A DNA stretch of 64,000 bases from Mucilaginibacter sp. JRF (GTDB taxonomy: Bacteria; Bacteroidota; Bacteroidia; Sphingobacteriales; Sphingobacteriaceae). The stretch spans positions 186,001 to 250,000 of the forward strand of contig NZ_JADFBY010000006.1 in NCBI RefSeq assembly GCF_015223065.1, read 5' to 3'. Shown one piece after another: positions 1 through 8,763 of this stretch. Below the pieces are notes generated by a model. The model made no database searches. It had not been told where the DNA came from and was given only the letters and a program-made list of their open reading frames with translations. Made by a program: the position numbers and the translations under genes. The number at the start of each line of letters is the position of its first letter. Position 1 is the stretch's first letter.

Positions 1-1
1 C

Positions 2-1636
2 AACGGCAATGTAGCGCAGGGTTCAACCATTAGCGGCAAAGGCGTAAAGGCATTTATCAGCTTCGCTAATTCATCAGCCAATACGGTTGAGCTTAAGTAC
101 GCGGTATCATTTGTAAGTGCTGAGCAGGCCAAGGCAAATTATACAGCCGAGTTTAAGGGTAACCGTGGTTTTGATCAACTTAAGCAATCAGGCGAGCAGG
201 CCTGGAGCAAGGTGATCAACCAGATAAACGTAGCCGGTGGCACCGAAGCGCAAAAACGCAGCTTTTACTCGGCGCTATACCGTTGTTACGAACGCCCGGT
301 AAACATCTCCGAAGGAAATAAATACTACAGCGGTTACGATAAAAAGATACACGAAAGCAACCGCCCTTTTTATGTTGATGATTGGACATGGGATACTTAC
401 CTGGCCCACCACCCGTTACGTACCATACTTAACCCTGCGCAAGAGGAGGATATACTCAACTCATACGTAAACATGTATCAGCAAAGTGGTTGGGTGCCAA
501 CCTTCCCGGTGTTGTTTGGCGATCACGCTTGTATGAATGGTTTTCACTCAACGGTAACCTTTTTGGATGCCTACAATAAAGGCTTACGTAATTACGATAT
601 TAAAAAGGCTTATGAGGGCATGCGTAAAAATGCCACTCAAGCTACCATGATGCCGTGGAAGAATGGCCCTAAAGGTCCGCTGGAAGATTATTATTATGCC
701 AACGGCTATATCCCGGCATTGCATCCGGGCGAAAAGGAAACGGTTGAGGGTGTGCATGGCTTTGAAAAACGCCAGGCCGTAGCAGTAACACTTGGTGCCA
801 GTTATGATGACTGGGCGCTGGCTCAGTACGCCAAGAACATCGGCAAAAATGATGATTACAACCTGTTTATCAAACGTGCGGATAACTATAAAAAACTTTG
901 GAGCGATAAGGAAATGCTGTTTATGCCCAAGGATGATAAAGGCCAATGGATCAACATCGACCCTAAGTTTGATGGCGGCATGGGCGGTCGTGATTATTAC
1001 GATGAGAATAACGGCTGGACATACCAATGGCAGGTACAGCATGATGTTCCCGGGCTGATCGGCTTAATGGGCGGCAAAGAGAAATTCGAGGCACGGTTAG
1101 ATCAATTGTTCCGCGAAGACCTGGGCCGCAGCAAATATGAGTTGCAGGCAAAATTCCCTGATTTTACCGGCATAGTAGGCCAGTTCTCGATGGGTAACGA
1201 ACCAAGCTTCCATATACCATACCTGTATAACTTTACTGATGCCCCCTGGAAAACCCAAAAACGCATCCGCTTTTTGCTGGATGTATGGTATAAGGATAAT
1301 GTTTTCGGCATCCCCGGTGATGAGGATGGCGGCGGCATGACGGCCTTTGTAGTATTCTCGTCAATGGGCTTTTACCCGGTAACTCCCGGCACGCCGGTTT
1401 ATACTATAGGTAGTCCGCTGTTTGAGGATGTAACCATTGATCTGCCTAACGGTAAAAAGTTCAGACTAATAGCCAAAGGCGCATCTGTTGAAAATAAGTA
1501 CATACAAAGCGCCAAACTAAACGGCAAGGTGATAAACACCCCGTGGTTTAACCACAGCGACCTGATAGGTGGCGGTACCCTCGAGCTTGAAATGGGGCCT
1601 AAGCCCAACAAGCGATGGGGCGTACAAGCCAAATAA
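2..1636 (+). CDS. GH92 alpha-mannosidase, 3' part (5' end outside window)
   Basis: This is the C-terminal 544 residues of a glycoside hydrolase family 92 exo-alpha-mannosidase, a calcium-dependent inverting enzyme that trims alpha-mannosides from N-glycans or mannans, usually in the periplasm. The frame is open from base 2, so the first ATG at 212 is internal and not the real start. Family signatures visible are WDTYLAHHPLRT, then GNEPSFHIPYLYN followed by an AP-WKT segment, then GIPGDEDGGGM and GFYPVTPG near the C-terminus; these form the (alpha/alpha)6 catalytic core. GH92 enzymes are normally about 750 residues, so roughly 200 N-terminal residues including the signal peptide lie upstream. 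A strong terminator follows directly, so the gene ends its own transcription unit. The family assignment is firm; the exact linkage cut is not visible. Confidence 0.93.
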   Translation, partial: NGNVAQGSTISGKGVKAFISFANSSANTVELKYAVSFVSAEQAKANYTAEFKGNRGFDQLKQSGEQAWSKVINQINVAGGTEAQKRSFYSALYRCYERPVNISEGNKYYSGYDKKIHESNRPFYVDDWTWDTYLAHHPLRTILNPAQEEDILNSYVNMYQQSGWVPTFPVLFGDHACMNGFHSTVTFLDAYNKGLRNYDIKKAYEGMRKNATQATMMPWKNGPKGPLEDYYYANGYIPALHPGEKETVEGVHGFEKRQAVAVTLGASYDDWALAQYAKNIGKNDDYNLFIKRADNYKKLWSDKEMLFMPKDDKGQWINIDPKFDGGMGGRDYYDENNGWTYQWQVQHDVPGLIGLMGGKEKFEARLDQLFREDLGRSKYELQAKFPDFTGIVGQFSMGNEPSFHIPYLYNFTDAPWKTQKRIRFLLDVWYKDNVFGIPGDEDGGGMTAFVVFSSMGFYPVTPGTPVYTIGSPLFEDVTIDLPNGKKFRLIAKGASVENKYIQSAKLNGKVINTPWFNHSDLIGGGTLELEMGPKPNKRWGVQAK

Positions 1637-1675
1637 AACAAGAAAGCCGCTAATTTTCAGCGGCTTTCTTGTTTT
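1635..1675 (+). terminator. Rho-independent terminator after the GH92 gene
   Basis: A 17-bp perfect stem (AAAACAAGAAAGCCGCT and its complement) with a short AT loop starts inside the stop codon and ends in a T-run. The arms are A-rich 5' and T-rich 3', so it could work on both strands. It separates the mannosidase from the signalling block. Confidence 0.85.
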
Positions 1676-1717
1676 ATAAGTATATGCTTTAATCGAGTAA
1701 AAGACATTTTGGGGAGG

Positions 1718-1750
1718 TTGTTATGTTACAACTGCATTTATTACATTTGC
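1718..1750 (+). promoter_or_regulatory. Putative Bacteroidetes-type promoter for the signalling block
   Basis: A TTG at 1718-1720 lies 21 bases before TACATTTG (1742-1749), which fits the Bacteroidetes -33 TTG / -7 TAnnTTTG pattern. Transcription would start near 1756, about 70 bases before the preferred start codon at 1827. It is the only good match in the gap between the terminator and the acyltransferase gene. Confidence 0.5.
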
Positions 1751-1826
1751 TGAGCAGTAGTGAGCAACGGGTTGTATAGATGCGGAATGAATGATAGCTT
1801 TACTATTGATACCCCTATACGTATTA

Positions 1827-2636
1827 ATGGAATCTATATTAAGTAAAGAAAAGCCGGAAGTACGGCTAAGGGCATTTAGAGCAGTTGACGATCCGGATAC
1901 TTGTGAAGCGTTTATTGAAGGGCATACCCATGTACTAACCTCAATAGGTGTTACCAAGGTAACTTCATCAAGGCACGAGTGGACGCAAAACCCCGACGCG
2001 TTTGTTATGGTTGTTGAATCGATAGATGGTTCAAAGGTTTACGGCGGCGCGCGCGTGCATGTGGCGGGCGGGCACGAGCCATTGCCCATTGAATCGGCCA
2101 CGGGCGCTATGGACCCCAAGATATTTGAAACCGTTTACAACTACGCCCAGCAGGGTACCGGCGAGCTTTGCGGCTTATGGAACTCGCGCGAAATAGCGGG
2201 CTACGGCGTAGGCAGTATATTTTTGATCAGAGTATCGGCGGCTATTGCCTTTCAGCTGGGCTTAAAATCGCTGTTCGCGTTGTGCGCGCCATATACGGTA
2301 AAGCCGGTTAAAGGTATAGGTATGGAGCTGGTGCCAACGATAGGTAACAACGGTACCTTTTATTACCCAAAGCTTGACCTGGTAGCTACTACCATGGTAT
2401 TAAAGGATGTACCCGGAATGCCGTTAGCCGATGAGGAAGACAGGAAGGCCATTTTGCAGGTGCGCGATAATTTTGTGGCTGTACGCGAGGAGGAATTGCG
2501 CGGCAAAAAGATCATTATACATTACGAAACCCAAATACCAACACTGGGCAACTGGAGCCTTGAGCAGGCCATTGCCAACACACAGAAAAACTTTCTGCAA
2601 GGCAAGATTGACGAAAGGGATATTAATTTTCTTTAG
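1827..2636 (+). CDS. GNAT-fold N-acyltransferase, autoinducer-synthase-like
   Basis: This 269-residue cytoplasmic protein has no signal peptide. It resembles the N-acyltransferase branch of the GNAT fold that holds acyl-homoserine-lactone synthases and N-acyl amino-acid synthases. What is seen is a YGGARVH strand near residue 70, then a GELCGLWNSREIAGYG stretch recalling the W-E-x-S-R signature of LuxI proteins. A long helix ending in QLGLKSLFALCAP and a G-M-E-L strand follow, as in acyl-CoA/ACP-dependent transferases. An upstream in-frame ATG at 1791 would add twelve mostly hydrophobic residues; 1827 is preferred because the conserved-looking sequence begins there. It lies 59 bases before the ThiF-nitroreductase gene and probably shares its transcript. 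The product is unknown. An ordinary GNAT modifying a protein or small molecule is the alternative. Confidence 0.6.
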   Translation: MESILSKEKPEVRLRAFRAVDDPDTCEAFIEGHTHVLTSIGVTKVTSSRHEWTQNPDAFVMVVESIDGSKVYGGARVHVAGGHEPLPIESATGAMDPKIFETVYNYAQQGTGELCGLWNSREIAGYGVGSIFLIRVSAAIAFQLGLKSLFALCAPYTVKPVKGIGMELVPTIGNNGTFYYPKLDLVATTMVLKDVPGMPLADEEDRKAILQVRDNFVAVREEELRGKKIIIHYETQIPTLGNWSLEQAIANTQKNFLQGKIDERDINFL

Positions 2637-2695
2637 TGCCGTAAATTGCCAACTTTTACAACTATTTCATCGTAAAACACCTACCAAATACGTAT

Positions 2696-5002
2696 ATGAA
2701 CGCTCTATCGGGATTAATTGAAGCCACCGGCGCACTCAACCAAATTTACAAGCCAGTTTTTTATCGGTTAAAAAATAGTGATGATGAGCAGGCGCTTGCC
2801 GACCTGATATCAGGCGGTGGTGTAAGTATTGTGCACGATAATTATGAGGAACAGCTTAAGGAGTTGCTGAAAATGCAGCACCCAACCATTAAGCTAAAAC
2901 CCGATGATTATGCACGCCTGATCAGTGAGCGCCACGCGAATAAAAACCCTGATCAGGAGGGTGTATGGGTTTATTTTCCCTGGAATAAAAAGCTGATACA
3001 TTTACTGGAGGAGGAGGAGTTTATAGAAGTACGTACCAACCGTAACCGCTATAAAATTACGCTTGATGAGCAGCACGGTTTGCAGCAAAGGGTAATTGGT
3101 ATAGTAGGCCTGTCTGTAGGGCATTCTATAGCCTTAACTATTGCTATGGAGCGTATTTGCGGCGAGTTGCGCCTGGCCGACTTTGATACCGCCGAGCTAA
3201 GTAACCTTAACCGTTTACGTACCCCGCTGTTTAACCTGGGTATCAACAAAACGGTTATAGCCGCGCGTGAGATAGCCGAGATAGATCCGTTTTTAAAGGT
3301 AACTATATTTAACGATGGCCTGCACAAAGGCAATATGGACGCCTTTTTTATAGGCGATAAAAAACTCGATCTGTTTATTGAGGTGTGTGATGGCTTGGAT
3401 ATTAAGATACAAAGTCGCTATAAAGCACGCGAACTGAACATACCGGTAGTAATGGATACCAACGATCGTGGTATGCTTGATGTTGAGCGTTTTGACCTTG
3501 AGCCTAACCGCCCGGTATTGCACGGCCTTGCCGATGGACTCGACCCGGATAACATCAAGGATCTGACCAACGAAGAAAAGGTACCATACATATTGCGTAT
3601 GATAGGCGCTGATACCATATCAACCCGATTGAAAGCATCAATGCTGGAGGTTGAGCAATCCATCAATACCTGGCCGCAGCTGGCATCGTCGGTTACGTTG
3701 GGTGGCGCGCTAACTACCGATGTTTGCCGCCGTATTTTGCTTGATCAGTACCACGAATCAGGCCGTTATTATATCGATCTGGAAGATTTAGTGAAGGATG
3801 AGAATGTTGCCAAGGTGGTTGATCTGTCGGCTAATCCATACCTGCCGTTAACCAAAGGTCAGCAAGCGGAGAGCATACAAAAATACACTGCCCAAAACGC
3901 GGCAGCTACATTTAAGCCTGATCAGCAACAACTGCAACAAATAATTGATGCGGCATTGGCTGCGCCATCTGCCGGTAATAACCAACCCTGGTTATGGGTT
4001 TATCATAATGGGCTGTTGTTCCTGTTTCATGATAAGTTCAAATCATGGTCGTGGGGAGATTATTACGAGATGGGCTCGCACATGGCATTAGGCGCTGCAA
4101 TCGAGAACGTTCAACTACAGGCAAAAGCTATCGGCTTAACTGCTGTGGCTGACATATTAACTGCGGATGCAGCCTCTCAAATAGCCGCCGTTATACGCTT
4201 TGAGGATAAGGCTTCGGCTGAAAGTAATGACAGCCAACTGGCCGCGCAGATATTTACCCGTCGCACCAATCGCCGTATTGATGTGCGCCAGCCTATAGCC
4301 GCCGATCTGTTTGATAAAGCTACCGCGCAGCTAAGCGAGTTTGAAGGAATTAACCTGTACCATACCGAAGATGAAACCGAATTGGCCGAACTGGCCGATA
4401 TTATTGCCGAATGCGATAAGGTGAGGTTATTGAATAAACTGGGCCACGAAGAATTTTACCACGAGATACGCTGGAACAGAACCGAAGCTGATGAAAAGCG
4501 CGACGGTGTTGAGATAGAGGCGGTTGACATTAGCCAAAGCGATATTGCCGGTTTTAAGGTAGCGGGCGATTGGAAAGCTGTTGAGCTGATATCGAACTGG
4601 AAAAAGGGGAGCGCCTTTAAAAAGCTATCGCTTAAGGCGGTAAAATCTGCCGGTAGTATGTTGCTGGTAACTATACCTAAGTTTACGCACACCGGTTTAA
4701 TTGATGCCGGTAAAGCGGTTGAAAAATTGTGGTTGTTAAGCGTTGCGGAAGGTATAGCCATACATCCTATGTTGTCGCCGGCATTCTTCTTTAACCGGTT
4801 GATACATGGTAAAGGCGAACAGCTTACGCCTGACGAGATCGAAAATCTGACCGCCCTGCGCGAGCGTTTCCTTAAGATATTCCCGGTAGGGCAGCAAAAC
4901 GACCGGGAAGCTGAGGTTTTCCTGATGAAGCTGGCCGTGGCTGATGATTACGGACCAAAATCATTGAGAAAACATAAAGACGAACTTTTTTATCAACTTT
5001 AA
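2696..5002 (+). CDS. ThiF/E1-like adenylyltransferase fused to nitroreductase-like domain (Rv1355c-like)
   Basis: This 768-residue protein joins two enzymes. Residues about 130-340 form a ThiF/MoeB/E1-type adenylation domain: a glycine-rich loop GIVGLSVG (135-142), acidic DFD (162-164) and the N-L-N-R element (170-173) that contacts ATP, then VCDGLD. Residues about 400-768 are an FMN nitroreductase-like domain with AAPSAGNNQPW (about 422-432) and RRTNRR. The first 125 residues are not recognised. The architecture matches what is annotated as the Rv1355c family in actinobacteria and Bacteroidetes, whose reaction is, to my knowledge, unestablished. E1 domains activate a carboxylate as an acyl-adenylate; nitroreductase folds can reduce or oxidise the product, as in azoline dehydrogenases. 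No ubiquitin-like or peptide partner gene is visible nearby. It sits between an acyltransferase gene and a sensor kinase gene on the same strand. Confidence 0.8.
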   Translation: MNALSGLIEATGALNQIYKPVFYRLKNSDDEQALADLISGGGVSIVHDNYEEQLKELLKMQHPTIKLKPDDYARLISERHANKNPDQEGVWVYFPWNKKLIHLLEEEEFIEVRTNRNRYKITLDEQHGLQQRVIGIVGLSVGHSIALTIAMERICGELRLADFDTAELSNLNRLRTPLFNLGINKTVIAAREIAEIDPFLKVTIFNDGLHKGNMDAFFIGDKKLDLFIEVCDGLDIKIQSRYKARELNIPVVMDTNDRGMLDVERFDLEPNRPVLHGLADGLDPDNIKDLTNEEKVPYILRMIGADTISTRLKASMLEVEQSINTWPQLASSVTLGGALTTDVCRRILLDQYHESGRYYIDLEDLVKDENVAKVVDLSANPYLPLTKGQQAESIQKYTAQNAAATFKPDQQQLQQIIDAALAAPSAGNNQPWLWVYHNGLLFLFHDKFKSWSWGDYYEMGSHMALGAAIENVQLQAKAIGLTAVADILTADAASQIAAVIRFEDKASAESNDSQLAAQIFTRRTNRRIDVRQPIAADLFDKATAQLSEFEGINLYHTEDETELAELADIIAECDKVRLLNKLGHEEFYHEIRWNRTEADEKRDGVEIEAVDISQSDIAGFKVAGDWKAVELISNWKKGSAFKKLSLKAVKSAGSMLLVTIPKFTHTGLIDAGKAVEKLWLLSVAEGIAIHPMLSPAFFFNRLIHGKGEQLTPDEIENLTALRERFLKIFPVGQQNDREAEVFLMKLAVADDYGPKSLRKHKDELFYQL

Positions 5003-5029
5003 CCAACGGTTAGGTATAAAATAGCTGTA

Positions 5030-7204
5030 ATGATCGCCGATAAAAAACCAATATCATTCATAAAATTCTTCGTGCTGTTATTGTTAACAACAGTAACAAG
5101 CATGTTCACACCTGCCAAAGCCCAAAATGTGGTTGCATTTAAAGGCCAGGTGCAGGTTATAGGTAAGGATTTAGAGATATTAACTGATACCAACTCCAAT
5201 ATACCCTTAACGGCGGCCATGCGCTCCACAGCGTATCAGCAGGTTGATAATGATTTTCCTAACCTGGCTACAAAGCCTTACAGCTATTGGATACGCTTCA
5301 CGGTTAAAGATGCTTCGGCTGATACTTCACTGGCTATACAATTCAATCAGCCTATAGTTGATTCTATCAGCTTTTACCAGCTAAGCAATGGCAAAGTTGT
5401 ACAGCAAAACAAAAGTGGGCACCGGTTAAATTTTGATACCCGCATTATCAAGCATCAAAGCTATATATACCCAATCAGCCTAAAAAAGGGTGGCGAAAGT
5501 ACGGTTTATATACACGTACAAAGCGGTAAGCAACTTATATTACCGTTTTACCTGGGCAGTGCGGGGCAAATTGTTGAACGCGCGTTTTTTAAGGATATAA
5601 CCTTTGGTATTTATGTAGGCATCATCCTGGTGATGATATTGTACAACTTTTTTGTATACATCAGCGTACGCGATAAAAACTACCTGTATTACATTGTATA
5701 CCTGTCAATGGTGTTGCTCACGCAATCATCGTTAGAGGGTTATTTGCTACGGTTCGTACTTAAAAACCACCCGCTGGTGGCTGATATGCTGGTTTATATC
5801 ACCAGCGCTTTGATAGGCTTGTCGGCCATTGAGTTCTCCAAAAACTTCCTGAATTCAAAGGTATACGCGCCCACTTTACATAAATTTTCGTACGTTTTCT
5901 GGGGCTTATATTCTTTCCAGATATTACTGGCCTTTTTAGGGCATTACAACCTGAGCTATACCATTATGCTGGCAACAGCCATGTTCAGCGCGTTGTACGT
6001 GTTGTTTATGGCAGTGAGGATATTGATGAAAGGCTCGCGCTCGGCTAAGTACTTCCTGATCGCGTGGTCAATATTCATTGTATGCGTTGTAATTTATGTA
6101 CTTAAGGATTTTAACGTAATACTACCTTATAACGATCTTACTAACTCGGCACTGCTTATAGGTTCGGCGTTGGAGGCCATGCTGCTATCATTCGCGCTGG
6201 CTGACAGGATCAACGTACTCAAGGAAGAAAAAGAACGTTCACAGGAAGAAGCACTGCAAGCCTTGCAGGAAAACGAACGCATTATACGCGAGCAAAATGA
6301 GATACTTGAAGCCAAGGTTAATGACCGTACACACGAGCTGAAGGAAACCAACAACGAATTATCGGTAACGTTGGATAATTTGAAACAGGCTCAATCACAA
6401 TTGGTTGAGTCAGAAAAAATGGCATCGCTTGGTCAATTAACGGCAGGTATTGCGCACGAAATAAATAATCCTATAAATTTTGTAACTTCAAATATCAATC
6501 CGCTTAAGCGCGATATTGAGATGATGATGGATGCCCTGGAATCTATTGAAAAAGTAGGCCTTTCAAACACATCAGTTGAAGCGAAGCAGAAGGAGATAGA
6601 CGCGCTTAAAGAGGAGCTGGACCTGGATTATCTGACCTACGAAATAAAGCATCTGTTAAAGGGTATAAACGAGGGCGCGGTACGTACGGCCGAAATTGTA
6701 AAAGGCTTAAAAATATTTTCGCGTTTAGATGAAGATGACCTGAAATACGCCGATCTTCATGAAGGTATCGAGTCGACTATTATTATATGTAACAATCTGT
6801 TTAATAATAAGGTAGCGGTTGAGCGCGATTTTGGTCAGCTGGATTTGGTTGAGTGTTACCCAGGTAAGTTGAACCAGGTATTCCTGAACCTGATATCGAA
6901 TTCGGTTTACGCAATAAACAAGAAATTTGGTGAGAATAACGGAGGTATCATCAATATAAAAACAAGGGAGCATGATGGGCATGTATACCTGCATTTTAGT
7001 GATAATGGTGTTGGTATGAGCGAAGAAACGCAGCACAAGGTGTTTGAGCCGTTTTTTACCACTAAGGAGGTAGGCGAGGGCACGGGCCTGGGTATGTCAA
7101 TAGTGTACAATACCATTAAGCGCCATAACGGTAATATTACCATAAACAGCACATTTGGTGAGGGTTGTGAATTTATTATTGAACTCCCTTTAAAATTGGC
7201 TTAA
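5030..7204 (+). CDS. 7TMR-DISM sensor histidine kinase
   Basis: This 724-residue membrane sensor kinase begins with a signal peptide (about 1-31, ending AKA before QNVV). It continues with an extracytoplasmic 7TMR-DISM extracellular beta-domain (about 35-170), seven membrane spans (about 185-390) and a long coiled coil (395-465). A HisKA/HATPase core follows. The phospho-acceptor is His476 in GIAHEINNP; the ATP lid shows an N-box FLNLISNSVYAI, DNGVGM and GTGLGMS. DISM extracellular domains are predicted to bind carbohydrates or other small ligands. It lies 27 bases after the ThiF-nitroreductase gene and 64 bases before a REC-kinase hybrid, so signal and response are encoded together. The kinase has no receiver of its own, so phosphate must pass to one of the three REC proteins beside it. 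Confidence 0.9.
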   Translation: MIADKKPISFIKFFVLLLLTTVTSMFTPAKAQNVVAFKGQVQVIGKDLEILTDTNSNIPLTAAMRSTAYQQVDNDFPNLATKPYSYWIRFTVKDASADTSLAIQFNQPIVDSISFYQLSNGKVVQQNKSGHRLNFDTRIIKHQSYIYPISLKKGGESTVYIHVQSGKQLILPFYLGSAGQIVERAFFKDITFGIYVGIILVMILYNFFVYISVRDKNYLYYIVYLSMVLLTQSSLEGYLLRFVLKNHPLVADMLVYITSALIGLSAIEFSKNFLNSKVYAPTLHKFSYVFWGLYSFQILLAFLGHYNLSYTIMLATAMFSALYVLFMAVRILMKGSRSAKYFLIAWSIFIVCVVIYVLKDFNVILPYNDLTNSALLIGSALEAMLLSFALADRINVLKEEKERSQEEALQALQENERIIREQNEILEAKVNDRTHELKETNNELSVTLDNLKQAQSQLVESEKMASLGQLTAGIAHEINNPINFVTSNINPLKRDIEMMMDALESIEKVGLSNTSVEAKQKEIDALKEELDLDYLTYEIKHLLKGINEGAVRTAEIVKGLKIFSRLDEDDLKYADLHEGIESTIIICNNLFNNKVAVERDFGQLDLVECYPGKLNQVFLNLISNSVYAINKKFGENNGGIINIKTREHDGHVYLHFSDNGVGMSEETQHKVFEPFFTTKEVGEGTGLGMSIVYNTIKRHNGNITINSTFGEGCEFIIELPLKLA

Positions 7205-7268
7205 AACAATTATCATATTTATAGTATTCCATATAAGAATAATCGATCAACATAAACCGATATAAGCA

Positions 7269-8354
7269 ATGTCCGAGAAAATCAAAATTTTATATGTAGA
7301 CGATGAACCTGATAACCTCATCGGCTTTAAGGCTACATTACGTATAAATTACCAGGTATTTGTTACTGATAAGGTTGATGAGGCCTTTAATATACTGGAT
7401 CGGAATCCTGACATACGCGTGGTATTTTGTGATCAGCGTATGCCGGGCAAAACAGGGGTGGAGTTTTTTGAGGAGATGCGTGCCAAGCATCCGGCACCGG
7501 TACGAATTTTACTAACCGGCTACAGCGATGCCGAATCAACCATCGCCGCCATCAACAAGGGTAACATATTCAGGTACTGCCAAAAACCGTGGACAGAGCC
7601 CGATATATTCTCGGCCATTGAGGAGGCTAATAAGTTTTACATGGCCACATCAATGCTGACCGTGAAAAACAACGAGCTGCAAACCGCTTACGAGGAGCTT
7701 AATAAGTTCGCTTACAGCGTAAGCCACGATATACGTGGCCCGTTAACCGGCATATTAGGCGCTATAAACGTAGCGCATGATATTGACGACATTAACGAGA
7801 TGAAGGAGATGCTGGTGCTGATGGAAAAATCTATCAGTAAGCTGGATAGCTACATCATCAGCATGCACGATTATTATAGCCTGCAACGTGGCGAGTTAAA
7901 AATATCCGAGATAAACCTTGCGCAGCTGATGGATGAGCTGAAGCCACTGTACGAGGTATCATCAAAGGTAAACGAAGTTGGTTTTGAAGTGCAGGTTACA
8001 CAAACCCAAACCTTCAGGAGTGACCGCGAATTACTGAAACTGATATTTAACAACCTGCTTTCAAACGCCTTTAAATACCAGGATAAGCGCAAGATAAATA
8101 AGCGTGTTGATGTTATAATTGAGGTTGAGCATAATATGGCTACCGTGTATGTTAAAGATACAGGCGTGGGCATATTAGGCAACCACATAGGCGAGATATT
8201 CAACTTGTTTTACCGGGCAAACTCGCAGGAGGTAGGCTCGGGATTCGGGTTGTATAACGTGAAAGGAGCCTTGCTAAAGTTGAACGGCCAAATTGAGGTA
8301 AACTCAATTATGGACCAAGGTACTACGTTTAAAGTTACTATACCTTCATTGTGA
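7269..8354 (+). CDS. Soluble hybrid: receiver domain plus histidine kinase
   Basis: This 361-residue cytoplasmic protein has a receiver at the N-terminus (1-125). Its acidic pocket is in YVDDEPD, the phospho-Asp is Asp55 in FCDQRMPG, Thr83 is in LLTGYSD and Lys106 in QKPW. This pattern matches the HupR-like receiver group. A short helix leads to a HisKA-like segment with His153 in SVSHDIRGPL, then a HATPase with NNLLSNAFKY, DTGVGI and GSGFGLYNVK. Such REC-first kinases usually take phosphate from a partner kinase and pass it on. There is no membrane segment and no DNA-binding domain. The gene follows the DISM kinase and is separated by six bases from a CheY-like regulator, so a phosphorelay DISM kinase to this protein to the CheY-like protein is the simplest reading, though inferred. 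Confidence 0.88.
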   Translation: MSEKIKILYVDDEPDNLIGFKATLRINYQVFVTDKVDEAFNILDRNPDIRVVFCDQRMPGKTGVEFFEEMRAKHPAPVRILLTGYSDAESTIAAINKGNIFRYCQKPWTEPDIFSAIEEANKFYMATSMLTVKNNELQTAYEELNKFAYSVSHDIRGPLTGILGAINVAHDIDDINEMKEMLVLMEKSISKLDSYIISMHDYYSLQRGELKISEINLAQLMDELKPLYEVSSKVNEVGFEVQVTQTQTFRSDRELLKLIFNNLLSNAFKYQDKRKINKRVDVIIEVEHNMATVYVKDTGVGILGNHIGEIFNLFYRANSQEVGSGFGLYNVKGALLKLNGQIEVNSIMDQGTTFKVTIPSL

Positions 8355-8360
8355 TCAGCC

Positions 8361-8759
8361 ATGGCCTTATCTTTAATAGTTATTGATGAAAGTCAGCTTG
8401 ATTGCTTTATAGCGCAAAAGATCATTCAGTTTGCCTATGCCGATAGTACGGTTAAACTGCATAACAACGCGCTTACCGCATTTGAGGCCATACGCGATGG
8501 TAACACCGGGTTAGCTTTGCCTGCGGTAATATTTCTGGATTTGCAAATGCCTATTATGAATGGCTTTGAATTTTTGGAAGCTTATGAGCGTTTGCCTGAT
8601 GAGATAACCGATCAGTACCGCATATTTATACTATCATCTACCTTAAATAAAAATGATATATCGCGCGGGCGCACTTACCGTACAGTACTTGGTGTGGTTG
8701 AAAAACCGCTTACTAAAGAGAAGCTTGAAGATGTATTCCATAAATACTCGATAGGGTAA
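8361..8759 (+). CDS. CheY-like single-domain response regulator
   Basis: This 132-residue stand-alone receiver shows Asp9-Glu10 in the acidic pocket, phospho-Asp60 in FLDLQMPIMNG, the LSST strand and the conserved Lys in VEKPL. There is no output domain, so it must act by protein contact or as a relay step. Six bases separate it from the REC-kinase gene upstream, which suggests co-translation. It ends four bases from the convergent REC gene. This receiver differs from the other two in the block, which are HupR-like, and resembles the small regulators that close phosphorelays in Bacteroidetes. Confidence 0.88.
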   Translation: MALSLIVIDESQLDCFIAQKIIQFAYADSTVKLHNNALTAFEAIRDGNTGLALPAVIFLDLQMPIMNGFEFLEAYERLPDEITDQYRIFILSSTLNKNDISRGRTYRTVLGVVEKPLTKEKLEDVFHKYSIG

Positions 8760-8763
8760 CAGA

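Noticed and set aside
584..1042. 152-codon open frame on the minus strand inside the GH92 gene
   Set aside because: It lies wholly antisense to a clear glycosidase, is poor in family-like sequence and has no start context; it is a shadow of the coding strand.
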